Positions 22,237 through 33,366 of a stretch of 64,000 bases of DNA are shown here, piece after piece (positions within the stretch are counted from its first letter, which is position 1; each line of letters opens with the position of its first letter). Both the position numbers and the translations under genes were made by a program. The notes under the pieces are model-generated. The model did not search any database and was not told the DNA's origin. It was given only the letters and a program-made list of their open reading frames with translations. Origin of the DNA: Puccinellia tenuiflora (Eukaryota; Streptophyta; Magnoliopsida; Poales; Poaceae). The stretch spans positions 558,001 to 622,000 of the forward strand of contig QRDG01001737.1 in the NCBI GenBank assembly GCA_012064385.1, read 5' to 3'.

Positions 22237-23416
22237 TGTAGCGCCCCGACCCCGGAATTATACAGAGAGGCTATGAATCCGACACAACATCAATGTATAA
22301 GACAAAGATCGAGACTTGTGGAACAGAACTGGCACAAAGCATGACTCTACGACACAAAAGTATAGCAACTCATATAACGAGAAGAATACAAATATTACAA
22401 GCAACAGGATCACAGATCCAACAATTCAACAAGCGGAAGCGGGTAGTGTTGTCTAACAACAAGAAGCAAAATATGGCCTAAGAGGCCTACAATAACATCT
22501 TCCCAGCCAGCTTGTTCCACGGTCCCAAGCTGCCACCTGGGAACCCCAGACTAGTAGTCGACGTCAACGAAGAACCCACCTAACTGCTCGGTGTCGTCCT
22601 CCTCTGAAATACAAAATCATAGAGGCAGCAAAGAGAGACTGAGTACGATGTACTCGCAAGTTTAGTAGGGCGATATAGGCCCAATGACTGACGGAGGCTC
22701 TAAAGCTTTATATGTGTTTCTTTTTGCATGAAGCGAAGTTTCATAAACAGAAATATAATTGACACATGGCATTCGTCTACTCAGAATACTTTTCAAAAGG
22801 GGTAAGAGAGTAACATTTGTCATCATTGGTTCTCATCGAACCCTTTTGTAACCAACCACTCTCATCTCCACCAAGGCACCCCCTTGAATCACCCTCGAGG
22901 AAGTGAACCTTTATCACACGTTGATTATGCAACCTTTAGCTGCCATATCAATTAGGTTAATATTCTCTATGATCTTATCGTCTATTCCCAAGTTGTCCAT
23001 AACCGAGGACACGGTTTTTCGAAAAGATTAACCCTGCAGGGGTGTACTAATTTACCCATTGGTACCGTCCGGCTCACCTAGTTGGCCCTCTTCCGGGGAA
23101 GGCCGGCAAGCAGGCGCGGTTAAACCTTTACCTCGCGTGAGACTATCCAAGAGTCTTCCGTGGCCACAGGGCAAGTTTACCCAGCCTCAGCCCCTGCCCC
23201 ATCGCCACATCCTAAACACCACCATCCTCATCATTTTCTTTTTCCGCTCACACACACGGCAAATGGAAATAGCAAACTAGAGGACCCTTGGATACGCCCG
23301 CACAAGTTATTCAGTTAGTAAGGCGCCCATACACCCACCAATGGCAGCACGCTCGTCTTGGTTCAAGAGGTAAAGAACTCGCACCTAGGGGCTAGAGTGA
23401 GGCAAAACACCATCCA
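22237..23416 (-). repeat. LTR c (chromovirus-like family)
   Basis: It starts TGTAGCGCCCCGACCCCGG on the plus strand, the mirror of the LTR 3' end. It shares blocks with LTRs a and b (GCGGAAGCG, CCTAAGAGGCC, GCGATATAGGCCCAATG, CACGGTTTTTCGAAAAGATTAA, CCCTGCAGGGG). It ends at the ambiguous base 23417, after which the same family continues in the opposite orientation. Confidence 0.7.
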
Positions 23417-23417
23417 N
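23417..23417. other. Ambiguous base (N)
   Basis: The only undetermined base in the window (CCATCCANCCTTG). It lies exactly where LTR sequence switches from minus to plus orientation, so the junction may be an assembly join. Confidence 0.95.
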
Positions 23418-25007
23418 CCTTGCTATCTTTGCTTGTCTTCTGTCTCTTACTCGTCCTATCTTTTGTTCCTTGCTAGCCTTATGATACGATGCTTGTGTCT
23501 CGATCCTATATGCATGTTTCCTTGCAGCCATGATATGCCACCACCCCCACATCCTATTACCATGTTGCTTGTTTACCTTGTTAGCCTTGCGAGTCGTAGT
23601 GCATGCTTAGGTGCTTTGCTTCAGTCCTGTTATCTCTTTTTGTCTAGTTTTGTTAACATGATAGCTAGGCTCAACTAAAATGTTAATCTTTACTTTCTGT
23701 TGCGATGGGAATACCTTAATAAAGATAAGGCACCGGCGGAAGGCCAATCGTGGTGATTTGTTCTGCTAGTGTCGCCTAGGACCCGAGTTCTTTTCCGCTG
23801 ATCCAAGACTGAGCGCACTAACCACATGTGGGAGTTCTATGGGCCTCCCCGCAATCTATTACCGGATCCTCAAACTTGTCCAGGATGCCACAAGTAGTTC
23901 GGGTGTTTCTACGGTTACAAGCGCGGATGATATGGTAAGATGGATACGTGGTTACTTACGGTAGGGCTTGCGGTATGATGCGAAGTGACCAACTCATGGT
24001 AGTTTGTGTCACCTAGCCGTAGACGCAAACGGTTAGGCCCACCTCGAAGCTTCGGCCGGACTCTCAAGGTGGATCAGTCCTAGCTAGGTGGCTCCCTGGA
24101 CTTGTTTGTATTGAAGGGAAGTATTGCGTCGAAACCTCCACCGGTACACCTCTAAGCGAGAGTTTCGATGCGTGTGGGTTCATTGGTGCATCCCTGCAGG
24201 GTTAAATCTTTTCGAAAAGCCGTGTCCGCGGTTATGGACGACTTGGTGAAATGCGCTGGCTAAAAAGATCATAGACAACTTGCACCTTATGATGATAATA
24301 ACTTGACTAGTAAGATAGATTACTTGAATAATACTCTGATTAAAACTTGTCAACCGTGTGAGTGCCCGGACTTCTTCCTCGTGGGTTGAGGATACGAGGG
24401 AGTCGTTTTAGGGCGGGTTTTGTTTGGTGTGTAGTATAGTCGGTTTCTTATGCGCTCTCTTACCTTGTCTCTGATAGACGAAAGTTGTAGTGTGTCTCTA
24501 TAAGTTGTTAGTGCTGCTTGCCGCCTCAATCGCTAACCCCTTTCCCCGGAATTCCAGCTTTGATATCTTGTGAGTATTACTTGCCAGTACTGTTTATAGT
24601 ACTGACCCCTTCGGGGCTGCTATTCCACATGCAGCCGACAGGTTTGAAGTCTGACGACGTTAGCTTGGGAATCCCTCCGGCTTGGCCTGGGCAGGGATAT
24701 GGTGCCTTCGTTTATCTTCAGGACTCTTAGTCCAATTTGTTTCTTGTCCGTAGCCGGACGCTACCCGCTTCCGTTGTTATTTGGATCTTTGTATTGTATC
24801 TTGGTTCTTGACTCTGTGAGTCGTTGTTGTATATATGTTCTTTTGTGGGTTTCATCGAGAACTGTTGTAATGTTATCACAATTCCACCCGCATAACGTGT
24901 GTGCTGCGACGTGCACGTTATGCCTGGTGGGCGTCCTTTAGGATCGTTATTATGCGGATTTGGCGGAAATCGCTAAGTCTGCATAGTACCGATCTTGGGG
25001 CGTTACA
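23418..25007 (+). repeat. LTR d (chromovirus-like family), plus orientation
   Basis: It ends CCGATCTTGGGGCGTTACA at 25007. The block GTTAAATCTTTTCGAAAAGCCGTGTCC near 24203 is the reverse complement of the block in LTRs a, b and c. The last ~390 bases match 10321-10707 inverted. The strong TGTATATATGTTC and TTGTAATG stretches near 24830-24875 look like a transcript 3' end. Its start is lost at the N. No gene is seen. Confidence 0.7.
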
Positions 25008-25012
25008 GCTCC

Positions 25013-26330
25013 CGGAGGTTGAATGGGGGGCTCGACATCGCGAAACTCAGGCACTATCGTAACCAACCTGACCCTCATCACGTCCTCGTCCATTTTACTG
25101 TGGTGCATATCGCGGCTCATTGGTTGTACGACAGTGCCCTGAGCACAGTCCTTCAACTCGCCGCCGGGCACCAACCTATGCAGTAGTATGCAAGGCATGT
25201 CCTGAGTAAAAACATGTTGGACATCATGAGATGGCAGTCATCATAGGCATAGTTATAGAAGATTCTGCGGACTAACTAATTATTTACCTGGGTGATGGCG
25301 TCGAGCTCGGCAACTGTCGAGACAAGGCTGCCGGTGCCGACGGCCGGCCTATCATTCTCCGGCCGCTCGGTTGCATTATGAAGAACAGCCGCCGCTGGCT
25401 GCGGCTCGATATCTTTCGCGGTAGGGGGCGTCGTTGCATTGGGCTGTGGGGTCGTCAGGTCCGGCGACACGTTTTGGTTCATGATGGAGTTGCTGCCGCT
25501 GACGCTGGGCACGTATATCGGCCCCTGTCGACCATTCGCATTCCAAGCAGCTAACCCCTCCACCAACCCAGGGGGTAAGAAACTTTTCAGCCTCATCTCC
25601 ACTAACCGCTCAACCGTGGTGGAGTCCACTTTTTGATTCTCCAGTGTCTCCACCTTCTTTCTTAGCTCCACAACCTCGGCTTTATCCTTACTTGGCCTCC
25701 TCCTCTCCTTTTTCGTCTCGGCGTCTGAGTGGTAGTAGTTGATGAACTTCATGCTCGTACCGAAGCCGGACACACGGCCAGCTGACGTCGGCGGCATCGA
25801 CAGGGGCCTACCCTTGTAGGCGTTCGTCGCCCTGTTGAAAGTTGTGTCCCACGGCTCCGTCGACCCCTGGGACGACGGGCCGCCGGCCTCAGCGTCAGCC
25901 TTCAACTCTGCCTCCTGCAGACAAATTAGGCATTAATTTAGATATTTGGCTTCGTTATCTAACTAGATAAACGCAATGGACTTTGAGATATCCGCGGTAA
26001 TTAAATTCCTTACCAGATACTTCTCAAAATCCTTCACGGCGGTATCGTCGGTAACAAATTCCCCTGTGGTCTTGTCCAAATAGTAGCGGGTCCGGACAAA
26101 GAACCTCGTCTGCTCGTCCGTGATTTTTTCCCACGGGTTCTCTTTTCCGAGACGTGCGTACTCGGCATCCTCCTTGTCCCAAATGGGCTTCTTTCCTCGG
26201 TAACCACCGCTTCCACAACGGTGGTTACATATGTTCTGCTCCCGCATGTCCTTCCCCACTTGGTCCATTTTTTAGCCTCCTCGGTTCTTAAGGACAACTT
26301 GAATTCCTCGAACTCTTCTTGGTCGAGCAT
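25013..26330 (-). pseudogene. CACTA ORF2, three recognisable exons, frameshifted
   Basis: Exon 1 is 26330-26014 (MLDQEEFEEFKLS... to EKYL), followed by a GTAAGG donor. Exon 2 is 25914-25288, bounded by CTGCAG and a GTAAAT donor: 209 codons with a coiled-coil-like ELRKKVETLENQK segment and a Pro/Thr-rich tail. Exon 3 is 25201-~25013, after an ACTCAG acceptor, with GELKDCAQGTVV. A one-base loss in an A-run near 26268 shifts exon 1. Conserved phrases (WDKEDAEYARLGKENPWEKITDEQ, split across codons here, and TGEFVTDD) match the ORF2 of other plant CACTA elements and parallel CACTA-A. Its catalytic C-terminal part is lost at the LTR d boundary. The intron phases fit, so splicing once worked. Confidence 0.75.
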
Positions 26331-26519
26331 CGGCTAACACGCACAGCTTAAATAAATAAAGCGAAATACAAGTTCTTAAATATAACACCACATAGATAGA
26401 TAGATAGGGCAACACACCCTCACGACTGACACGACATAAGAAAAAGATAAATAAACCCTAGCTACGGCACTAGCTAGGGCAACAGTGGCTTGGCTTCACC
26501 GCCGTCTTCACCGCCGTCT

Positions 26520-26942
26520 TCACTCCTCCTCCTGGTCGTCCTCGCCGAGATAGTACGGGAGCCTGTGCATGCGGTTGGCGGTGGGGAAGATGCTGTCCAC
26601 GTTGGTGAAGATGTTGTAGGTTGTGAATGCGATGAACTCGCATCCACACCAAAACACCTGGCCGAGCAGATAGTAGGCATCAAACCTGTTGGAGAAGTGG
26701 GCGACGAGCCCCTCAGGCAGCATGTTGGAGTGGGGACGCAGTTCCTCGAGGCGGAACATGATGGGCGAGCCCGGTGGGAGGTGGGCAAAGCCCGCACGGA
26801 GGAAGCAGTGGGCAAGCTCACGACCACCCCTCCAACGTGAGATCGCCCACACACGGAGCGAGGTCTCGACGACGACTCCGGCGGGGTACCTCATCTCCGG
26901 CACGGTGGGCGGCTCGCGAAAAGTCGGCCCGTTGTACTGCAT
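26520..26942 (-). CDS. 140-residue ORF carried by CACTA-B, function unknown
   Basis: An intact ATG-to-stop frame of 140 codons (MQYNGPTFREPPTVPEM to an acidic DDQEEE tail). The middle is hydrophobic/aromatic (AHCFLRAGFAHLP, LLGQVFWCGCEFIAF, TTYNIFTNVDSIF) without a clear signal peptide or membrane span. It lies about 190 bases upstream of ORF2 in the same orientation and has a TATA-like TATTTAAA about 95 bases before its start, so it looks like an independent transcription unit of the transposon. I recognise the sequence style from CACTA-borne hypothetical proteins of Triticeae but know no function. Its intactness contrasts with the broken ORF2 beside it. Confidence 0.6.
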   Translation of the reverse strand: MQYNGPTFREPPTVPEMRYPAGVVVETSLRVWAISRWRGGRELAHCFLRAGFAHLPPGSPIMFRLEELRPHSNMLPEGLVAHFSNRFDAYYLLGQVFWCGCEFIAFTTYNIFTNVDSIFPTANRMHRLPYYLGEDDQEEE

Positions 26943-27037
26943 CTTGGCGTTGCTGTGAGCTTTGGCTTTTGATGAAGAAGAGAAGGGAGAAAGCGTAGAT
27001 GAGATGGATGTGTAGAGAAAGACGCAACGAGGGGTGG

Positions 27038-27045
27038 TTTAAATA
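27038..27045 (-). promoter_or_regulatory. TATA-like element for the 26520-26942 ORF
   Basis: On the minus strand TATTTAAA, within GGATATTTAAACC, lies about 95 bases upstream of the ATG. This spacing fits a short leader. Confidence 0.4.
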
Positions 27046-27159
27046 TCCAGGTAGAGGAAGAGGGGAGGTACATGGAAACGCCATTTTTCACACTGGATCG
27101 AGCCGTGGTGTCGATCTGTGTCTAGCCTAGGCTTTTGACCGTTTACACACTGCATCAAT

Positions 27160-27440
27160 GCGTGAATCAATGGGTGAGTGCGTGACTCGACGCGTGAAAT
27201 GACGTGGCAAATGAATTGAGTCTGCGCGTCTGCGTGCATGCGTGAATCGATGCGTGGCGGAGCGACTGAATCGAGCCAGTCGTGGATCGATGCGCGACGG
27301 CGTAGCCAGAGAGGGCAGCGGCCATTCGTGGATCGATGTGTGCGTGCCGGCGCGCATGCATGCGAGCAGGTCAATGCATGTGTGACTCGATGCGTGCGTG
27401 GCGAGCAACGCATGCATAGTAGGCTGCGTTGATGCAAAAG
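27160..27440. repeat. CGATGCGTG-type short repeats, probable CACTA subterminal region
   Basis: At least nine degenerate copies of TGAATCGATGCGTG, TGGATCGATG or TGACTCGATGCGTG in a GC-rich block beyond the 5' end of the CACTA-B genes. Dense short repeats in this position are typical of CACTA ends, where the transposase binds. His/Arg-rich frames across it are artefacts. Confidence 0.6.
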
Positions 27441-27639
27441 CCGCGCATGCATAAAAGGCTGATCCAGTCGATAGCAGGCTCAATTTATTATCAACAACGG
27501 CCCAACCAACAAAGCCACAGAAACGCAGCCCCACTTGTCAGGTGCAACCAGCGAAAGCCATCAGAGTCCCATGTGGCCCCACACGTCAGAGTTAACGGAC
27601 CAGACAACAACGTCCGCTTTCGGCATTCATGAGAGTTTC

Positions 27640-29011
27640 AGCTAAGGGAATGGGGAAAAGTGAGAAAAAAGTTAGATCGTGGGAAAAAATGAGCACAACT
27701 AAGGAATGGAGGGCACAGGAGTAATAAGCCCCCAGATGACGGAAGGAGCCAGAGCGGCGACCAGAGGGGAGCCACCAGGGTGCCAGGTGGCACCTGGCCG
27801 CAGCCTACTCTTTGGCCACGTCTGGGGCCCACCTGGAGGCCCTGGGTCGCCTCCGGCTCCCCCCTTTCGCGTATATCACCCCTCTGACCTAAAAATCTGG
27901 GGAACGTTTCGAAGAAATATTCCGCCGCCACCACGGGGGCGGAAATAACAGAGAGAGAAAAAGCTCTCCAGCAAGGAGAAATCGGTCGGGGGAATTCCTT
28001 CCCAGAGAGGGGAGATCGTCGCCATCGTCATCGTCACGGGCTTCATCGGGATCATCATCAACATCATCCTCACTGACAGAACCATCACATCCATAGCTCC
28101 ACTCCGTTCCGATGTTGCATCTAGAGTTATACTTGTTGTATTTCATTGGGATCACTTTTCCGGTGTTGATTGCCTTGTGTAGTTGATGCTATTGAGTTTT
28201 ATCGGTGAAATACTTTTATGACCAGATTGTTCATCATTCATTCATCACCACTGATTATGATCCATATGATGCCTTGTGAGTAGTTCGTTTAGTTCTTGAG
28301 GACATGGGGAAGTCTCGTTGCAAGTAGTGAATTATGCTGAGTAATATTTAATGGTTTGATATTTAAGTTGTGGTGCTATTCTTCTAGTGGTGTTGTGTGA
28401 ACGTCGACTACATAACATTTTACCTTTATGGGCCTAGGGGAATGCATTGTGTATTTAGTTTGCTTGTGAGGTGGTTGCGGGAATGAGAGAAACCTAAACC
28501 CCCACCGGTAAACTAGTGCATGAGAGAGTGTAGGATCTCAGAGTTTAAGGTTGTGGTTAGTTAATTCTTAAATACTTCGTTGCATTTGCGGAAGCTTGTA
28601 GGGAAGTGTAATCACAAGTGTGTTCTAGTCCAAGTAAGGACGGTTCATTAGCATAGGTTCACCCACACAACACTTAGCAAAGCATTAAACATTAAGCAGC
28701 GGTATGAAGTGAAAGTGACTTGACATAATTCCCATGTGTCCTCAAGAGCGTTTAGCCATCATAAGTAGAACCACCGGCTTGTCCTTTGTGCTGAAAAGGA
28801 TTGGGCCACTTGCTGCAATAATTATTGCTCTCTTTTATTTACTCGCACTTTATTTATTTGTTACTATAAAAACTCATAAAAATCCTTCTGTTAGTGTTTG
28901 CAGTGAAACCTTACTCGTATCTACAAACCAATACATTCTGCTCCTCATTGGGTTCGACACTCGTATTTATCGAAAGTACTGCGATAGATCCCCTATACTT
29001 GTGGGTCATCA
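27640..29011 (+). repeat. Isolated LTR (solo or truncated), Athila-like
   Basis: The end CTATACTTGTGGGTCATCA (29011) is nearly identical to the end of the element G LTR, and a TATA-like GCGTATATCACC lies near 27870. No PBS follows 29011, so there is no internal region. The start near 27640 is uncertain and I could not find a matching target duplication, so a truncated rather than clean solo LTR is likely. Confidence 0.6.
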
Positions 29012-30042
29012 CACCTCAATTGTACAGTGATGGTTATTGGTCTCTCTGTTGCCCCCCTATACCCTCTAAATCCAAAGATTTCATCGGATGAGTTGCACAT
29101 CTAACAACCTCTCATGTCGAGGTCAAACCAAAGGGGTGCCAATTGTCGATAGGTTGAGGTAAGGTTGTCATGTTCATAATTGATGCCTTTTGTCGGGTCT
29201 ATGTGACACCTTACATGTGTGTGTATCTTTGTCAATAACAATTAAAGCTTGTTTGTAACACAACTGGTTCTTCAGCATACCACTACATAAAATCCTTGTA
29301 ACATACTAGCCACGAGCACATGGAAACCCATTTATAAATTAATTTATGCTCCTCTTGTGGGCAAACATAATGTGACCTCCAATTATCTCTAGTTAGACCA
29401 TTTTTTGTAAGCTAGTTAGACCACATTATCCAATGGTTGACATAGACACCACCCGCCACTGTCAATGCCACGTCTATCACATTCTTTGACATACATTACA
29501 TATACCTGACAAAGACTATTCAAAAGTTATAACTCTGAAATTAGTAGTATGAAACACAAAAGGCTATAAACCCGCCCTTAGAATCATGAAGCAAGGGAGC
29601 TAATTCACGGCCTGGTGCAGTGGAGCTCCCCTACAGTCGATTTTGGTAGTCCCTTCTTTGTTATATTGTTGACTAAAGGAAAGGGATAATTGTCGTAGAT
29701 TTGGTCAGAACAACCGCCGGCGCTGAATTACATCCACTGTCATCCTCTTCTCCTTTGTTTGCGTCGTGTTCCTTGCAACGAATCGCCCGTCAGCACCGGC
29801 CTTGGCATCGACTTTTGCCACCCGCGGCATGCGGCCTAACCCTAAGATTCTGTATTGCCTCTGCCAGCGTAGGTGGGCACCGCTTCTTTCTTGGTCCAGT
29901 CACGTCGTCATCTCTATCCCTCTCTCTCTCTCAATCTCTCGATGGGGCCTCTTTGGTGCTCTCTCGTCGAAGGGATAGGAAATAACGAGCGAAGAGACGA
30001 GAAAACAATGGAGAGAGAAATATGCGAAGGAATAATACCAAC
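29012..30042. other. Low-copy intergenic DNA, no gene recognised
   Basis: There is no repeat signature I know. A GC-richer segment at 29700-29990 has two short open frames and a (CT)n run at 29915-29935. It resembles a 5' leader or gene relic, but no protein family is recognisable. Confidence 0.4.
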
Positions 30043-30045
30043 TTA

Positions 30046-30345
30046 GGGCATGTTTGACTCGCAGGATAGGAGGAACGCATGAATAGAAACTACACGATTG
30101 CAATGTCATGATCATTATTTCCTACATGATTTCATATGGGCAAAAGTTTGTTTGGTTGCATCACAAGAAAACCAAAGAAAATCTACAACAAGGGTTGAGT
30201 GGATGTTAGATTTCTTATGAAATGTAGGGGAAAGGATTTCCTAAAGGTAAATCCTATGAGACTTAATCCTACAAATCAAGCAACCGTCATAGGAAAAAAT
30301 CCGAAGAATTTGAATCCTACAAATCTATGTGAATCAAAGAGGCCC
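30046..30345. mobile_element. Tourist-like MITE (PIF/Harbinger), 300 bp
   Basis: The terminal inverted repeats GGGCATGTTTGACTC... and ...GAATCAAAGAGGCCC are flanked by the direct repeat TTA (30043-30045 and 30346-30348), the PIF/Harbinger target duplication. The interior is non-coding, with several further AATCCTA.. inverted motifs. Confidence 0.85.
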
Positions 30346-30348
30346 TTA

Positions 30349-31585
30349 CCAAGGTTGGATTGGATCCACTAGGTCCGAGCGTGCTTGATGGTGAGGGTGG
30401 ATGGTGCGATTTTCTCAGTTTTTTTGTTGGTTGGGTCGATCACCAGCAGAAAGGGTTTGCACACACTATAGCCTCTACAAAACAGATTGATTTCTTAATT
30501 AGACAAAGTGATGGAAACAGTGCCTGGAAAATTGCTCGAGACATGAGCTCAACTCAGCCCGGTTGCCATGTGGGCCAACGGCACTCGCACATATAACGGG
30601 ACCAAACTGCCCTCCGTCCCATGTCCACTCGGTTTGGTCATCATCAGCGAGCAGGAGGCAGAACGTGAATCAAGTAAGCGGCACGAACCTGCTTTTTTGT
30701 TTGGCCTCAGTCACTGATCATTGGGCCCAGAAGCTCTTGGGGTAGGCGTGTCATTCAACGTGGTATAGAAAGAATCTGCCATAAAGATTTGCAGTTGGAG
30801 AATGCGCCGTGGCGGCAAGTCCGGAAGGTGTCCCGCTGGGTGCCGCTGCATCCGTCCGGCGCAATTTCAGTTGGCGAATTAAATATGGTACTACGTACAT
30901 GAATCACAAAAGCTGAGATCTTCCCCTCAAAAAAAAAAAAAAAAACTGAGATCCGGCGAGTACGAACATGGAAGTTCTACAAACTTTGACACGAAACAGT
31001 CCAGTGATATATATTACACATAAAATTCCTCCAAAAATCAGTTTATTACGGACCAGTTTTAATTATTACCCTCGGATCGATCACATGATTGTTAGATCAA
31101 AGTACTACACGTGCATGGATGCTTGAGCACGCAGGAGAAATGTACGTACATGACTACCTGCGATTTCCTTGTACGTACACACATGGCAGTGGCACATCCA
31201 TGTGCATGCGATGCATGGTTAATTGTGACGGCAGTACGAACGTGCATGCACGCTACGGCAACTTACACTTTTTTTTTTTTTGAGTGAAGCTGCAACTTAC
31301 ACTTAAATCGACCGATCGACCGGCCCATGCATGCCTCCTCCAAATGGATTGATCGGCCCATGCTTTTCCCAAATATAATCCTTTGTCAACGGTTTTATGA
31401 GGAAGGGAGAAAAGAAGCAGTTTATAATGTCACCTTTAGGCTTTAGCATATTTTGTTGTTTTTATGTTGGCCCCCTCCTAGACGTTTGATATGCTCGTCC
31501 GGGGACCAACCTCACATCTTATCCATCTCACTCTATTCATGGATAATTGGGTATGGCACCACTCATTTTTCCAGAAAAAATAAAA
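30349..31585. other. Low-copy intergenic DNA, no gene recognised
   Basis: No supported gene. There is an A17 run at 30929-30945, a T12 run near 31268-31279 and palindromic CATGCATG stretches around 31195-31335. Short frames lack any family signature. Confidence 0.4.
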
Positions 31586-31589
31586 AATA

Positions 31590-31683
31590 CTACCTCCTGT
31601 CCAACTTAATTGTCGCTGACAGGGTACTGTGTTAGTACAAAATACTACTCCACACCTCACGACATTTATTACGGACAAGAGGA
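31590..31683. mobile_element. Stowaway-like MITE 1
   Basis: Left end CTACCTCCTGTCCAACTTAATTG pairs imperfectly with right end CATTTATTACGGACAAGAGGAG. It is flanked by TA on both sides (31588-31589 and 31684-31685), the Tc1/mariner-type target site. Confidence 0.75.
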
Positions 31684-31685
31684 GT

Positions 31686-31779
31686 ACTCCCTCTAATCCA
31701 TAAAAAGTGTCGCTACTTATACGATTGACCTGTACGTACTTAGTTGGTTTCTACCGACATTTTTATCGGATCGGAGGAA
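31686..31779. mobile_element. Stowaway-like MITE 2, directly adjoining MITE 1
   Basis: CTCCCTCTAATCCATAAAAAG pairs with TTTTATCGGATCGGAGGAAG. TA lies on both sides (31684-31685, shared with MITE 1, and 31780-31781). Total length is 94 bp. Confidence 0.8.
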
Positions 31780-32557
31780 GTAGTTTATATACACAGATTC
31801 TGCTAGCCCACCCCTAGTTCTCTTTATTCATACCCCAAACATTCCATAGTGGCCCAATATGACCTTCTCCTAGCCCGATTCAGAATTCTCATGCTCCACC
31901 GACATATACGTGGGTCGTCCTGGACTGAAATAACCTGTCTACATTTTAACGGAATGAACTTCTCTACTTATTACCTAAGGTCAAAATACAACTGGATTTG
32001 TTACTCCAAGTAAAGATTTGGCCGTTCTTTTTAGCACGGCGCCCTCATTTCCCTTGTTTCAATTTTAATCACTAATTCGACCAGTAAAACTTGTGTCATT
32101 TAGTATAAAAACTATACAATTAAAAACTGTAGCAGGTTACACACATGCGTGGTTGAACGCATGTACAGGTCAACATCACGTTGATTTGCATAATCTATTT
32201 ATAACAGCTATACTAGTAATCATTAATCATATATATGTACATAACATTTACACAGAATGAGTTGGACAGACCGACAGAAGGTTCACAAGCTAGGTCACGC
32301 ATGCATGCCAGTGCAGGCAACAACACTAAGTAGTACTGTACGTAACAGAGACATCACACCTGCATATGTATATACACGCGGCATGCGCATAGACCAGTCA
32401 ATATTAATTAACCCAGCTCGCGAAGGAGCTGATTTATTCCCTGCAGCATAGATCCTTAGTTCTGCAGTACGTAGACAGTAACAGTAATCTGCAGTATACA
32501 GATGATCTCCGGTTCTGGTGATTCCTTTTCGTCGTCGTCGTCGGTCGGGCGATTTCT

Positions 32558-33021
32558 TCAGAAGAGGAACGCCGTCGGCGCGAAGGCCGGCATAGACGAC
32601 GCCGTCTCGATGTGCCTGCGTGCGCCATAATTAAGTTTGATTAGTTGATATTGCACCACGACGGAGTTCGGACAGGGAGAGCCGGAGAGGGAGAGAGGGG
32701 GCATGTAAAAGTATGTTACCGGAATTCACGGCTGTGGGCGCGGGGCAGCACCCTGGCGGCGCCGGGCCTGGCCGGGACGACGCGCCCGCCAGCCGTGGCG
32801 GCGGCCTTGCCGGCGTCCACGGCGACGCCCTCATAGATGTCCCCGAGCGCCGGCCTCCACTGCGGCGAGCCGCCCAGCGACCTGGCCCTCCTCCGCCTCC
32901 TCCTCGCGGCGGCGCCTCCGTCCCTGCAGGTGGCCGCGGCAGCCTGCTGCTGGTCCGCGGGCGGCGCGTCGTCGATTGGTCCCGCACGGCAGCCACAGGG
33001 CACGAACGACAGGAGCCTCAT
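32558..33021 (-). CDS. Small two-exon host gene, 119 residues, function unknown
   Basis: Exon 1 runs 33021-32720 and exon 2 32615-32558, with a 104-base intron (donor GTAACA, acceptor ACGCAG). The join keeps the frame through an Arg codon and ends in TGA. The start is the ATG at 33021, because the in-frame codon further upstream is GTG and then a stop. The protein opens MRLLSFVPCGCRAG, has an Arg-rich middle (ARRRRRRARS) followed by the conserved-looking phrase PQWRPALGDIYEG, and ends in a hydrophobic tail PAFAPTAFLF. The Arg run suggests nuclear localisation, by inference only. A TATA box lies at 33244-33250, and CACGTG boxes at 33147, 33230 and 33367 suggest light- or ABA-type control. It shows no stops or repeats, unlike all neighbours. 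I do not recognise the family with certainty. Confidence 0.6.
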
Positions 33022-33243
33022 CAGCTTCCGGCGCACCCTCCCCTCTATCTTGCCCCCCTCCCTGCCCCTCTAGATATCTCCCCTACCCTCTCTCTTAACA
33101 ATTCTCTCTCTCTAGAATCCCCGGCCGGCCGGCGCCGCCGTGTACTCACGTGAATGATACGAGTGGCCTGATCAGCTCGCTAGCTGACCACCACCGGACT
33201 AGCGGCGAGCGAGAGCGTATCTGCTGTGTCACGTGTTGGGCTG

Positions 33244-33250
33244 ATTTATA
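33244..33250 (-). promoter_or_regulatory. TATA box of the 32558-33021 gene
   Basis: On the minus strand CCCTATAAATCAG, about 225 bases upstream of the ATG, implying transcription from about 33215 and a leader of roughly 190 bases with CT-rich runs. Confidence 0.6.
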
Positions 33251-33366
33251 GGGTTCGCGGGGGTGCCAGATGACCGAAACGCCCTCGCTCCGCCGGCTGT
33301 TGGCTAGGGGTAGTCTCGGGAACGTACCTGGGCCGGCGGATCAAGCCTAGTGGATACGTCGTATAC

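Larger units (their letters stand above)
25008..27630 (-). mobile_element. CACTA-B: truncated CACTA transposon, minus strand
   Basis: It contains a spliced ORF2 relic (25013-26330), a separate 140-residue ORF (26520-26942) with an upstream TATA-like element, and a block of short GC-rich repeats (27160-27440) resembling a CACTA subterminal region. No transposase gene and no CACTA terminal repeat are visible. The downstream part was cut at 25007 by LTR d, and the other side is overrun near 27630. Confidence 0.65.

Noticed and set aside
10321..25007. A single 14.7-kb foldback transposon with long inverted ends
   Set aside because: The interior consists of several unrelated LTR elements, the ends are typical LTR tips, and flanking 5-mers do not match.
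27039..27534. Overlapping His/Arg-rich frames on the minus strand
   Set aside because: They arise from the CGATGCGTG-type repeat block at a CACTA end; several frames are open at once, as expected for a short-period repeat.
29701..29985. Possible first exon of a host gene near 29700-29990
   Set aside because: GC-rich with two open frames, but no recognisable protein, no clear splice partner, and a MITE just downstream.
32631..32996. 121-residue Arg/Pro-rich minus-strand frame
   Set aside because: It overlaps exon 1 of the two-exon gene in another frame and has no splice support.
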